A stretch of 64,000 nt of DNA from Coptis chinensis. Taxonomy: Eukaryota > Streptophyta > Magnoliopsida > Ranunculales > Ranunculaceae. Numbering within the stretch: the stretch's first letter is position 1; every line of letters begins with the position of its first letter. Shown piece after piece: positions 24,850 through 35,385 of this stretch. The notes under the pieces were generated by a model, which was not told the origin of the DNA, ran no database searches, and worked only from the letters and a program-made list of their open reading frames with translations. The stretch covers positions 92,020,001-92,084,000 of the forward strand of contig CM027383.1 of assembly GCA_015680905.1 (NCBI GenBank). The letters run 5' to 3'. Position numbers and translations under genes: made by a program.

Positions 24850-25320
24850 TATTAACTGTTTGCGTGGGGATGGATCTTCGGAGATTGATCTTTCACTCAT
24901 GGACGGCTTCGATACTCAAAGAAACATGTTCCGGTATGTCACATGAGCCCCCCTCTTAAGGAAGTAAAGTTCCCAACGCCTATGAACATAAGCCAGGGAG
25001 GACAGCATTTGATGGGCTTAGTGCTCTTAGCTAGACTAGATTTCTGTAGTTCTTCAAGGCCCGTCCATGCTGACTTCTTAGTCATCTCTGGATTTCATGT
25101 TACCATGGGCGGGACCGATCACTACGCTTTAGAGTATAGTATAGGCCACGGGCTGAAATAGTAATCACTTTCTTTTTCAGCTATCCTTACCTAAAGGCAC
25201 CGGCCGATAGGGTAAATCAGACTTATACTAGGAGTCTCAGAACCAAAGAGATTTAGATGCATAACTGGGCGGGCCTCCGATTCTATTATCCGGGATTCAA
25301 TCCAGAAGAAGGAGATACTA
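24850..25320. other. Higher-GC block of unknown, possibly organellar, origin
   Basis: Roughly 470 bp with visibly higher GC than both flanks and no coding motif. The texture (e.g. GGGCTTAGTGCTCTTAGCTAG, split purine/pyrimidine runs) resembles plant mitochondrial non-coding DNA. No mitochondrial gene is present to confirm this, so the call is tentative. Confidence 0.25.
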
Positions 25321-25854
25321 TGAAGCTCATTAATTAGAGTTTTGATTCAAAAGTAAGCTTCTCAATATTGTGAAATCAGTGGGAATGTGGGATAGACAAG
25401 TCTCGAGTTGAAGCTATTGAGTTAATCAATCCAACACGACAATTATTGATGAAATTATATGAAATATAAGAGCAGACCAAAGGAGAACATATCAACTTTC
25501 AAATCATCCATATGCTTAAAAATTTCTTTCAAAGGGGAAAGGTGTGTGTGTATAAGGTACGGTATAGTATATATATGTAACTAGAGTATAACAAAATGCA
25601 TGTTTTTATATCAAAATTATGTAATGCTGGAACCAAGTTTAGTGGTATATATATACCTGCACTTATTCACTATAGCCCACTTTGACACACATTTGGTATC
25701 CTCCCACAAAGCCTACGTGAGCGATAAAAGATCCATCAATAAAACAAAACCTAAAATTTACATGTTCTAAAAATACCAAATTACAATATGCCCTGACAAT
25801 GGTGAGACTGTATATTTCTGGATAATATAAACTAATGTAATTTTTAAAATGCAG

Positions 25855-26356
25855 CTCATGGAGTATGAAACCAAACACAAAATTTCACTCAAGACAGCAT
25901 TGAGAGAAATTCTAATCAAGGAAAAAATTCAGGGAGAACCAGTTTACATATCAAAGATTGAAAACAACCGATACGCTGCAGATGTCATAATAGATTTGCC
26001 GATAATGAGAGAAATCTTCAAAAATCCGAATTATCCTATAAGCCAATTATTTCCGGGGACATATCAAACTAAGAAAGTGGACTCAGAAAATGTGGTGCGA
26101 GGAAACGCTTATCCGCTTTCAATAGATATACAAATTTGAGGTTTTAGACGTCAACCACAAAGAAGTCATTACTAAACGTGAAGAGCTGCATGAAGCAAAT
26201 ACTAGAGAAAAACAACTTCATCAAGATATTGAAAACTTGAGAAAAGAAAATGCCTATTTGAAGTCAATAAATGAAGCATTGCTTATAGGAGGACCAAATT
26301 GGGATATGGACTACCTAAGCATCCCAAATAATTCATCAGATTTGGATGAGGATTAA
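25855..26356 (+). pseudogene. Small dsRBD-like / coiled-coil gene, copy 1 (frameshifted)
   Basis: ATG follows a GCAG acceptor-like site. Reads MEYETKHKISLKTALREILI, GEPVYISKIENNRYAADVII, then KVDSENVVRGNAYPLSI. A one-base shift near 26130 leads to KFEVLDVNHKEVITKREEL and a heptad-rich segment LHQDIENLRKENAYLKSINE, ending SSDLDED. The first part has the order of a double-stranded-RNA-binding fold (helix K-x-x-LxEI, strand PVY, strands, final alanine-type helix) but lacks the canonical KKxAKxxAA lysines, so RNA binding is doubtful. The second part predicts a coiled coil. It is related in layout to copies 2 and 3 below. The function is unknown. Confidence 0.5.
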
Positions 26357-26785
26357 CGTAGTGTTTTGCAAGCTGAATTATATATTGGATGAGGATTAGC
26401 ACAGTGTTAGATCCATCAAATTTATATTTTTGTTTTTTCAATTTGAATTATCTATAGTTCATCATAACTTAATGAAATATTTATTTTAGGACATATACAG
26501 AGTCGTTCAGAATTTTCTTTTGATGACATTAAGAACCTGTTTTGGCTTGAATCTACCTAAGGTCATCTGAAACAAAACCTTTTGCTCTTCCCGTGTTAGC
26601 CTACCCCCTTATGTATGACACCCTAAGTCGGTCTTTGCAATCATAGATACATAATTGCCAGTTTTATGTATGTATTGGTAGCATGACAGTTTTACAGATA
26701 ATGGAATTAAAAATGCAAACATTATCCTGAGATAATAACCAAAACCTTCGCCTAATCCAACCCAAAGATGAACAAGATCGGGAAC
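26357..26785. other. No gene recognised
   Basis: About 430 bp after copy 1 of the small gene family; no supported feature. Confidence 0.4.
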
Positions 26786-26789
26786 AGTT

Positions 26790-27035
26790 AACCTCCCACC
26801 TATAATCTCATTCACAGCTACAGCTGCAGCACCCCAAACCACTCTCCAACTAAAAATCTCATTCACAGCTACAGCTGTAGCAGCAGCACTCGCCCCACTA
26901 GACACCAAACAACTCTTCCACCAAAAATCTCATTAACGGCTACTGCAAAGCAGCATAAAGACTTCGCCACACTCTACCCCAAACCACTCTCCTTCCAAAA
27001 ACTCTCCCACCAAAAATCTCATTGACTGCTACAGC
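26790..27035 (-). repeat. Imperfect repeat encoding (A)VAVNEI
   Basis: Four occurrences of (A)AAATCTCATTnACnGCTAC start near 26794, 26849, 26922 and 27013. On the minus strand they read VAVNEI(I/F)GGR in more than one frame, with alanine/valine-rich spacers. It looks like a duplicated piece of a coding exon, perhaps a hydrophobic targeting or membrane segment, now broken. The parent gene is not identified. Confidence 0.5.
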
Positions 27036-28190
27036 TACAACAACAACACTCGCAACACTCGAACCCAAACCACTCCCTAACAACAAACCTTTCTCAACAT
27101 AAAGCAAGCACTCTCTTCGAACACGGATAGGTAAATTTGTAAAGGAACACACTCACTCTCTCAAGTATAGATCGAGAGTAAGACCAAATTGAAAGGAAAC
27201 CTATAGTTAAGGCATATGCATTTTGTTAAGTGGGTTTCAATTGTCACAAATACATATCCTGCAACCACAGAAGTTTCAGCTGAGGGATTGGGGAAAGACA
27301 TTGCACGAGCTACACAGTTCAAACAATACTCAGAGGAATCACAACACAGAAAACGGAAACAGCTCAATATGAGAAGAAATAGCATAGTTATATCATCAGC
27401 AAAAAAAACAAATAGGTAACATTCGAAACTGACACCTCACAAACGGTTTCATTAGCTTTTTACCACCTCTCAGAAAAACGATGCTTACAGTTCTCATGAA
27501 GATAAGCAATTCCACGAGCTGAACATCAGCAACTTTAGACGTGGATCCCCATTCAATAACAGGACTCCCCTAGCCTGAAAAATGTAAATGACAAAATTAA
27601 GATAAAAGCTAAATATACAATTATTGAGAACACATCAAAAAGGCGAAGGAAGGAATACATTGAGAGGAAGTGAGCGAGTGAACCAATGTGTTTTCACTGT
27701 AGAAATAGAACAACGTTCTTGAAGATTAGCCTTCGGCTTTAGCTACAACATCACTTTCCGTACTTGAAATAAGTAATGGTATAATTAGAGAGTCAATTGG
27801 AGCAATTTAGTTCAAAGGAAGTCATGGGGAAAAAAAGAAGTAGCAATTCAAATTTGTTAAGTTGACTATTCAAATTTTTCAAAGGAACCGTAAATGTTAA
27901 GTTGTTCGGCCCAGGCCCAACAGTAATAGTATACTTATGGGTTTCTAAACCCAAAAGCTCCTACCTAATTAAAAAATAAAAAATCTAATTTAAAATAAGG
28001 TGATTTAGATTTTTTTATTTTTAAATTAGAAAAATAATTTAAAAAATCTAATTTAAAGAGAAGCTCGCTGTTCCAAAATATCAAAATTTAAGACATATAC
28101 AAAACTAGAACCCTACGGAAAGTGAACTTTCAATCACTTAGTAAAACATAATCTATTAACCTAAAAAAAATAATTGAACTATGCATATCG
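27036..28190. other. No gene recognised
   Basis: About 1.1 kb. A 74-codon open frame on the minus strand at 27161-27385 overlaps a 67-codon frame on the plus strand; neither shows a known motif. An AT-rich stretch (27960-28060) contains short inverted words made of AAATTAGA/TCTAATTT. Confidence 0.4.
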
Positions 28191-28194
28191 AACA

Positions 28195-28812
28195 ACCAAG
28201 TAGCCTATTTTCTTCCTTTTCTCCATTATTTTCAATTATTTATTGACTTCATTTTATTATGTATATTGCAGATAATGGCGTATGAAAATTACAGCTTATG
28301 TAAAAAAAAAATGCTAAAGGAAATTCTAGAAGAGGGGACTTAACATTCAACAAGATCCAAATCTACAACATAGAATTAGAGAGAGCGGATGATTCAAAAG
28401 CAATCAGAACATTAAAGGTATTAAAAGACTTATTCTTTAACATTGAAGATGTCATAGTTAAAGAAATTGATGGAAGCCCAACATATTCATTTGCAAAAGC
28501 AGAGGATTCAAAGCACTTTTCACGCAATACGCTTTTATAAAGGATGAGCGTGATATGGAAATTGAAGACTTCAATTTCAAAGAACTTATGAAGAAAAGAA
28601 TAGAAGTTGAAGAGAAACAGAATCAACTCGATATCCTCAAAAATATTATGCTAGATTGTTTAGTTGATGATAAACACAACAAAGATAAAATATATTATCT
28701 CGAAGAAAAAATTAAAGGAATGAAGGGCATGTAGAGTTCCATAATAAAGAAAAGAAAACCATGAGGATTAGTACTTTAATACCAAAACTTTATTATGTTG
28801 GTCACATAGTAT
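28195..28812 (+). repeat. Large duplication, block A (first copy)
   Basis: About 600 bp recurring at 29987-30600. It covers a leader (AAGTAGCCTATTTTCTTCC), an intron-like acceptor, the small gene and its 3' flank. A second block (28860-29320) is shared with 33676-34179, so the whole 28.2-29.3 kb unit has been duplicated. Confidence 0.9.
28275..28734 (+). pseudogene. Small dsRBD-like / coiled-coil gene, copy 2 (broken)
   Basis: Near-identical to copy 3 (30068-30520) but disabled. An extra G run (GAAGAGGGGAC against GAAGCAGGAC) near 28330 shifts the frame, and further indels follow near 28380 and 28510. The 3' half still reads KDERDMEIEDFNFKELMKK, then EEKQNQLDILKNIMLD. The putative splice acceptor before the ATG is intact (TATTGCAG), unlike in copy 3. 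Confidence 0.7.
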
Positions 28813-28859
28813 TTTTTTAATGGCCGAGGTTTAACGCTTCTTATTTATGAAAGTTTGTA

Positions 28860-29320
28860 ACTATTGAGTCCGTTATTTTTTAATTTAAATTTATAATCTA
28901 TGCACACTCGCTTTTCAAATTAGACTACTTCAAGTTAAATTGTGTTCGATATCGAAAAAACTATAAGTCATTTGTCACCTTTGGAGTAGGTATTCGTATC
29001 ATAGCATTGTTTCGTTTGCTGACCTTCTAAAAGAAGTGAGTAATTGTAAATAAGTGGATGCACTGAACATTCAACAATGTAAATACTGGACAGGGTCGTC
29101 CAAATATTAATGAGATAGAGAGTTCCTCCTTCAATATTCTAATGCCAAATACCAGATGATCTTTTAAAAAAAAACACAATTGGTAGTGCGAAAGAATTAG
29201 GGAGTCAGCAACATTCTTAAATGTCTAGATTTTTTTAGTATTTTCTGGGCAGTTTTGCAACTCTATTATATAAACTCTCCTAAATCACCACAAATTACCA
29301 CAAGAGCACAATCGATTATG
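28860..29320 (+). repeat. Large duplication, block B (first copy)
   Basis: About 460 bp recurring at 33676-34179 with a few substitutions and small indels, including a local extra duplication of ACTTCAAATTAAATTGTGTT in the second copy. Non-coding. Both copies end at ATCGATTATGAGTT and then diverge. Confidence 0.9.
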
Positions 29321-29986
29321 AGTTTCTTTACAATCCTAATGGGGATTCCAGCAGTCATACTACATAGTCCAAATGATGTCTGTAAAAGATCCTCCAGTGC
29401 TTCCTTGATCTCTTTTGACTTTGGGTGCGTAATGTCACCATCAAATAACTCATGTATAATCCCATCCTCTACTTCCATCAAGCTGTAGCCGGGTTTCTTT
29501 CTAACTCATTTTTCTCTAATCAGGATTTCCATGGATCCGACAAGCACCAAACAGTGCTCCACACACGCCTAAATAGGCATCGTCGCTGCAAAGTTTAAGA
29601 GCACAAATATGATTATTCCTTTGCCCAGACATTAGACTACAAGAAACTCTACAAGAGAAATATCTTAAACAGTATGATTATAGTGGCGTGAGCCAACCAA
29701 TTTCGTTCAAACAACCATAAGCCACATCAATTTTTTCTTTAACAAACTTTTGGAAGGCCAAATGGTAAAACATGCAGCATTCTCAACATGGTTCGCCCTA
29801 ATGCCATTCCAACAGCCCAACCCAAGAAAATACAAGGCTATTATGTCTGCAGGAACCAGCATCCCATGTGGATTTTAAAAAATACCCACTGTTCAAATCC
29901 CTCCGAAATTTCCTCCTAAGCTATGATATAAACAAACAAACAATGTGCTCTCCCTTCTGTTAAAACGCAAGTCTACAAGATTGTCA
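29321..29986. other. Unique spacer between duplicated blocks, one unidentified fragment
   Basis: The minus strand at about 29330-29481 reads MMEVEDGIIHELFDGDITHP, then SKEIKEALEDLLQTSFGLC, a coding-like acidic/helical piece that I cannot assign. The rest shows nothing. Confidence 0.35.
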
Positions 29987-30600
29987 AACCAAGTAGCCTA
30001 TTTTCTTCCTTTTCTCCATTATTTTCAATTATTTATTGACTTCATTTTATTATGTATATTGCAAATAATGGCATATGAAAATTACAGCTTATGTAAAAAA
30101 AAAATGCTAAAGGAAATTCTAGAAGCAGGACTTAACATTCAACAAGATCCAGTCTACAACACAGAATTAGAGAGCGGACGATTCAAAAACACTGTAACAT
30201 TAAAGGTACCAAAAGACTTATTCTTTAACAGTGAAGACATCATAGTTAAAGAAATTGATGGAAGCCCAACATATTCTGTTGCAAAAGAAGAGGATTCAGC
30301 AGCTTTTCACGCAATACAGTTTATAAAGGATGAACGTGATATGGAAATTGAAGACTTCAATTTCAAAGAACTTATGAAGAAAAGAATAGGAGTTGAAGAG
30401 AAACAGAATCAACTCGATATCCTCAAAAATATTATGCTAGATTGTTTGGTTGATGATAAACACAACAAAGATAAAATATATTATCTCGAAGAAAAAATTA
30501 AAGGAATGAAGGGCATGTAGAGTTCCATAATAAAGAAAAGAAAACCATAAGGATTAGTACTTTAATACCAAAACTTTATTATATTGGTCACATAGTAGTC
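29987..30600 (+). repeat. Large duplication, block A (second copy)
   Basis: Second copy of 28195-28812, about 1.8 kb further on in direct orientation. The shared sequence ends at CACATAGTA; in the second copy block B is then displaced by ~3 kb of other DNA. Confidence 0.9.
30068..30520 (+). CDS. Small dsRBD-like / coiled-coil protein, copy 3 (intact, 150 aa)
   Basis: Open from ATG at 30068 to TAG, 150 residues. Residues 1-90 read MAYENYSLCKKKMLKEILEA, then DPVYNTELESGRFKNTVTLK, and SVAKEEDSAAFHAIQFIKDE. This resembles a double-stranded-RNA-binding fold: helix 1, a P-x-Y strand, a second strand and an Ala-rich C-terminal helix. The usual lysine cluster of helix 2 is AKEEDSAA, acidic instead of basic. 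Residues 95-150 are charged and heptad-like (KKRIGVEEKQNQLDILKN, then YYLEEKIKGMKGM), suggesting a coiled coil. The frame runs 41 codons further upstream without a stop. The acceptor before ATG seen in copy 2 is GCAA here. Function unknown; I would not call it an RNA-binding protein without a structure. Confidence 0.5.
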   Translation: MAYENYSLCKKKMLKEILEAGLNIQQDPVYNTELESGRFKNTVTLKVPKDLFFNSEDIIVKEIDGSPTYSVAKEEDSAAFHAIQFIKDERDMEIEDFNFKELMKKRIGVEEKQNQLDILKNIMLDCLVDDKHNKDKIYYLEEKIKGMKGM

Positions 30601-31059
30601 TCTTTTGGTGCGCTCTGAGAATGTCCACGTAGGCTAATTTTAAGTACCCTATTTACTCACGAAAAATGAGGAGAAATCCCGGGATTAAAAACCCCACAGA
30701 AAGCTCTCCAAAAATTGCTTTTTATCTCTTCTCCACGAACAGATTTTGACTAATTACGATAAATCAGGAGGAAAAAACTGTGAAGAGTCCAACGAAATTA
30801 AAACGAAAATGAAAACCCCCGAACCTCATTCTGATTTCACTATCAGTCGATTCATCAGTCTCTCTTTCTATAAAACAAAATATATATAAATGGCAATTCC
30901 TTCATCAAACTTGAATCCTGTGTGGAAACCCTGCCTAGGGTGCTTATGCATGGAACTAAAGATATCTTACTCAAATCAAGGAAGCAATGGATTCAATGTA
31001 TTGAAGTTATGTTGCTTCGCAAAAAGAAAAATATAAGAGAAGCATTTTGCACCTGATCG

Positions 31060-31224
31060 GGTTGCTTCCTCGAGGTCCCCATTTTAAATGGCTTATTTGG
31101 AGATGATGAAGCATTAGAGAAAACTAAAGAACAAAGATTCTTGGACATCTTGAAGCATGCTTTGGGAGGAGCTCAAGATCCTCGATATATGAAACTCTTC
31201 TAGAATCAATTGCAGAAATTATGA
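31060..31224 (+). pseudogene. Unidentified gene fragment before DUF789 exon
   Basis: A frame reads GLFGDDEALEKTKEQRFLDI then LKHALGGAQDPRYMKLF before TAG. It looks coding (helical, charged) but I cannot assign it. It is directly followed by the DUF789-like exon, and both lie in the ~3-kb segment that separates the two halves of the second duplication copy. Confidence 0.35.
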
Positions 31225-31455
31225 ATGTCGGGATTACCATGGGCAGACTTTTCTTTTATTCACTCCAAACTCACTCTTCAATCTTATTTTATGTTAGCTG
31301 ATTTATGGGAGTCTTTTAAAGAATGGAGTGCTTTTGGCGCTAGGGCACCTTTAATACTCAATGATAGTGACGATGTTGTTCAATACTATGTGCCTTATGT
31401 ATCTGATGTTCAAATATATAACGACTCGATGAAATCGCCTGAGTTAAGGTATTGA
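31225..31455 (+). pseudogene. DUF789-family exon fragment
   Basis: Reads FSFIHSKLTLQSYFMLADLW, then LWESFKEWSAFGARAPLILN and SDDVVQYYVPYVSDVQIY. DUF789 plant proteins share LWESFKEWSAYGxGxPLxLNxSDSVVQYYVPYLSxIQxY almost word for word. The role of the family is not established. Only this exon is recognisable, with the start and end of the ~250-400-residue protein missing. Part of it is repeated 340 bp downstream. Confidence 0.85.
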
Positions 31456-32053
31456 CTCTGTTCAGAATGATGGGTTTTGGATTATCGCGTATGTTGTTTT
31501 CTTATTCGAACTAATTTGATTATTTGTTTTTGAAATAATTATTTTTTATGAATTCAGATTTATCAATGGAAATTTATTGACAGGTTACATTTTCGAAAAG
31601 AATGTCTAGGTTACTGAAGAAAGCTTTTCAGTTCTTTACAACGCAGATGTCGCTTTGATTGTTATCTCTACTAAAGGAAGAAAAGCTTTTTGAGTACTAT
31701 GTTGATTCTAGGTATGTTGTTCAGTACTATGTGGCTTATGTATCTGACATTCAAATATATAGCGACTCGATAATATCGCCTAAGTTAAGGTATTGACTCT
31801 GTTCAGAATGATGGGTTTTGAATGTATCATGTATGTTGTTTTGTTATTTGAACTAATTTGATTATTCGTTTTTGAAATAATTATTTTTTATGAATTCAGA
31901 TTTTTCAATGGAAATTTACTGACAGATTACATTTTCGAAAAAAAATGTCTAGATTACTGAAGAAAGCCTTTCAGTTCTTTGCAATGCGGATGTCGCTTTG
32001 ATTGTTATGTCTACTAAAGGAAGATTTTTTTTTTGAGTACTCTGTTGATTCCG
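31374..32053 (+). repeat. 340-bp tandem duplication including DUF789 exon end
   Basis: The unit beginning TGTTGTTCA(A/G)TACTATGTG starts at 31374 and again at 31714. It includes the YYVPYVSD coding part and about 240 bp of downstream sequence. The copies differ at scattered sites and in one T-run, so the duplication is not very recent. Confidence 0.88.
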
Positions 32054-33675
32054 AGTATCATTCCATTATTTTTTACTCCTGTCAATTTTCATTTCTACTT
32101 GCTTGAATTTCATTCCATGGAAATATATTTGGAAATGTGCCCATTATTTACTCCATTATGTTCGATGGATAATTAGTGCCACACTGGCACTTAAATCTAA
32201 ATGTTAAGTTTCTCTCTTTTCCAAATTCAGCCTCTTTGATTACTTTACCAAGAACAGACCAAATCTTAGTTTCAAATTTGTAATTTTTAATAATAAATAG
32301 GTATGGTTTGTGTTGAATGGAATTGGTCTAAGCGTTCGTTAGAATATCTCATAGTCACTTTTATGTAGGTCTGGTGCAGTGATGGTGATCCTTCACAACG
32401 TTTGCAACAACTTTAGGTTTGTAGTAACAAAAGTAATGGTTTGTGAATCACTATTGAATTGGATTGCGCATAATTTGAGATTAATGAAGAAAACTTACTT
32501 TGATGTACTGACAACTAAGGTAGTTACACTCTCCTCTCTTTTTATTCTTGATAGTGTGTAACCCCTTCATAGCGTACTTGCATAGTTTCTGCTCCCAAGA
32601 AGCTCTAATATTGATTCATGGATTCCAATGGTTCAAATTTAAAATTATACCTATTTTAGTGATTAGAAAACATGTTCTAAAATTTTAAAATGTGTGCCAT
32701 AATTTTATCATCTAAGTTGACCCTTAATCAATTCCAGTATACAAGTTTGCTTTTTGATCCATTTTTTTTTATCTATGCAGGTCAAATAACAAATAGCAAT
32801 GAATATTCTTAATGTAAGTTCTTAACGATTTTGAACAAAAAAATTCCACGGAGCAATCAACTATTCTAGCATTCTTGATTCCTTGGCTTACTTACATGAT
32901 ATTGGTTCCATTTCTTGGCTTTCAAATTATTAAAACTATTAAATTTTTGTACATTGTCAGCCTTTGATTTGAAGAATTTTTTTTTGATAGGCTACTTTGC
33001 TTTTGATATTTATAGTATATATCTACTTTTATGATAATGTTTTTTTTTACAATATTTCTTCTGGGATAGTACTCACTATCCACAAGGAAACTAAGGCCAT
33101 CAATAGATCTCCGAGACTTAACTAATAACTCAATGTTTTTCTAGGTTTCATTGATATCATTCGTTAAGAACAAATTCCAGGTCATTTAATACCAACATCA
33201 GAAGGAGGGAGTTGTGAATATAAGCAAAGAAGTGCATGCTGCATCTGTACCACTACCCAGTTAGAAGAGACTGTCCAATTTGTAGGTTCCAATTTGCATT
33301 TGTTGAGTGGTGTAGCATGACCCTCATCCCATTAGTATATCTGTAAAGGATTTCTCATATGAATATTAGATTCATAAACAATTAATTTTATTGTATTGTG
33401 GTATGTGGCTCCTGAACCTCTCGAGCCAGAAGATTTGCCTTTGGTATCCCTGTGCAAATTTCCATTAGCCTTTTGTGTAAGACATTATGTTCTATAAAAT
33501 TGATCAGACCTGTTAAATGGACTAAGTGTATAAGTACATGATTTGTATATTGTATCATGATATTTGGGAGGATGTTATTCCATTGTAGATACTATCCTTT
33601 GGTGGATGGATGCTTCACTCCTTCAATCAGATAAATTTGTTCATCAAAAGAGAGAGAGAGAGAGATTCACTGGAA
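32054..33675. other. No gene recognised
   Basis: About 1.6 kb of AT-rich DNA with a 60-codon open frame at 32379-32561 of unknown nature and a short (GA)n run at 33649-33665. No element ends were found. Confidence 0.45.
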
Positions 33676-34179
33676 CTATTGAGTCCATTATTTTTTAATT
33701 TAAATTTATAATCTAGGCAGAGAGAGCTTTTCAAATTTGAGTCCATTATTTTTACTTCAAATTAAATTGTGTTTAATACTACTTCAAATTAAATTGTGTT
33801 CGATATCGAAAAAACTATAAGTCATTTGTCACCTTTGGAGTAGGTATTCATATCATAGCATTGTTTCATTTGCTGACCTTCTAAAAGAAGTGAGTAATTG
33901 TAAATAAGTGGATGCACTGAACATTCAACAATGTAAATACTGAACAGTGTCGTCCAAATATTAATGAGATAGAGAGTTCCTCCTTCAGTATTCTAATGCC
34001 AAATACCAAATGATCTTTAAAAAAAAAAAAAAACACCATTGGTAGTGCGAAAGAATTAGGCAGTCAGGAACATTCTTAAATGTCTAGATTTTTTTAGTAT
34101 TATCTGGGCAGTTTTGCAACTCTATTATATAAACTCTCCTAAATCACCACAAATTACCACAAGAGCACAATCGATTATG
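33676..34179 (+). repeat. Large duplication, block B (second copy)
   Basis: Direct-repeat partner of 28860-29320. It contains an extra internal duplication of about 20-40 bp around 33750-33800. Confidence 0.9.
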
Positions 34180-34184
34180 AGTTA

Positions 34185-35385
34185 GACAAGACTTCGGGAG
34201 CAATTGCACGCTCAAAATGTTGAGAATATTGAGGTATATTTTTTTAATCATAACACAGCTTCTCCAGTTCTTCTGTACTTTTGTTAGCATCTACAGTCTA
34301 AAAAATAACAAACTTATTATGAGTTGTTATTTTTTATATTATTTATCTTATTCCTTATATTGCTTGTTTAAATCAATTTTTGACACTTTTTGGACGAATG
34401 TATTATTATTAGCATTCAAGAAGGAAAAGAAATAACAACAAAAACGATTACAATGTTTCTCAGAATTCAACTTCTTCAGCTCTTTCTCAACATTCCATCT
34501 CATAAGGATTAGTACAACAAACGAAAGTAGAAATTCATAAAGCAAGACTTTGGGAGCAATTCCGCGTTCAAAATGCTGAGAATATTGAGGTATAATTGAG
34601 AGGTAATTGCTACTGGACATGTCATGCTATCAATTTTTAATAGTACGAAGATGCATTCTTAATTCTTATTCTATATATTGTGAAACAAAGATTTGATATT
34701 CTATGTTTGTTTTTGTAGTTATCTCATTTGTAAGTTGTTGGTTAAACTATTAATAATGTTTAAAGCAGTTTTTGACAATTTTTATATGCATGTATTAATA
34801 TTAGCATTCATGTTGTTGTTGTTTTTTTTTTTTTTTTTTTTTTTCTAAAAGAATATTCTTAATCTTATTCCTTATATTATAAAGTATATGTTTGTTTCTT
34901 CAACTCTTTCTCAACATACTATCTCACGAGGGGTTGTACCTACTAAGCAAAGAATTGGCTCAACGCTTCGCCAAAAAAGAATCGTGTATACAATGAGTAT
35001 TCACCTCTCCAATGGATGTAGATGTACCTACTCCATAGAAAGGACAACATTATCTTGGTTGAATGGATGTGCAATGTGGATTCTGTTATGCCCTACATTG
35101 GAAAGATCAACAAGTATCAAAGTCAACCAAAAACAGACCTCTATTTGGGATGTGCTGTTTACAAGGAAAGATCAAATTGCCTTTGCTTTCTGAACTGCCC
35201 CGCCTTTAAATCATTGTATGAAGGATCTAATGCCAATGCGAGGTCATTTCGTGAGCACATTCGGTCATACAATGCGTGTAATGCTTTTACAAGTCTTGGT
35301 GTTAATCCGGACATGCATGTATTGCATGGGGCGTGGTCCAATATCATTTGTTATACACGAAGGAATCTAGCTATTACATAATCAA
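34185..35385 (+). pseudogene. Helitron RepHel N-terminal region, fragmented
   Basis: Three scraps. Around 34185-34235 and again at 34541-34594 the same phrase (GACTT(C/T)GGGAGCAATT) encodes KARLWEQFRVQNAENIE. From about 34888 there is FVSSTLSQHTISRGVVPTKQ. At about 35030-35340 one frame reads DNIILVEWMCNVDSVMPYIG, CCAxxxAFKSLYE-type text (NCPAFKSLYEGSNANARSF) and REHIRSYNACNAFTSLGVNP. The FREHIRSYNxxxAFTSLG motif is the conserved start of the Helitron-like N-terminal domain. The HUH and helicase parts do not follow. Orientation is plus. Confidence 0.72.

Noticed and set aside
30068-30520. Calling copy 3 a true dsRNA-binding protein (DRB family)
   Set aside because: The basic lysine cluster of the second helix is missing and the match is to fold order only, so function is left open.
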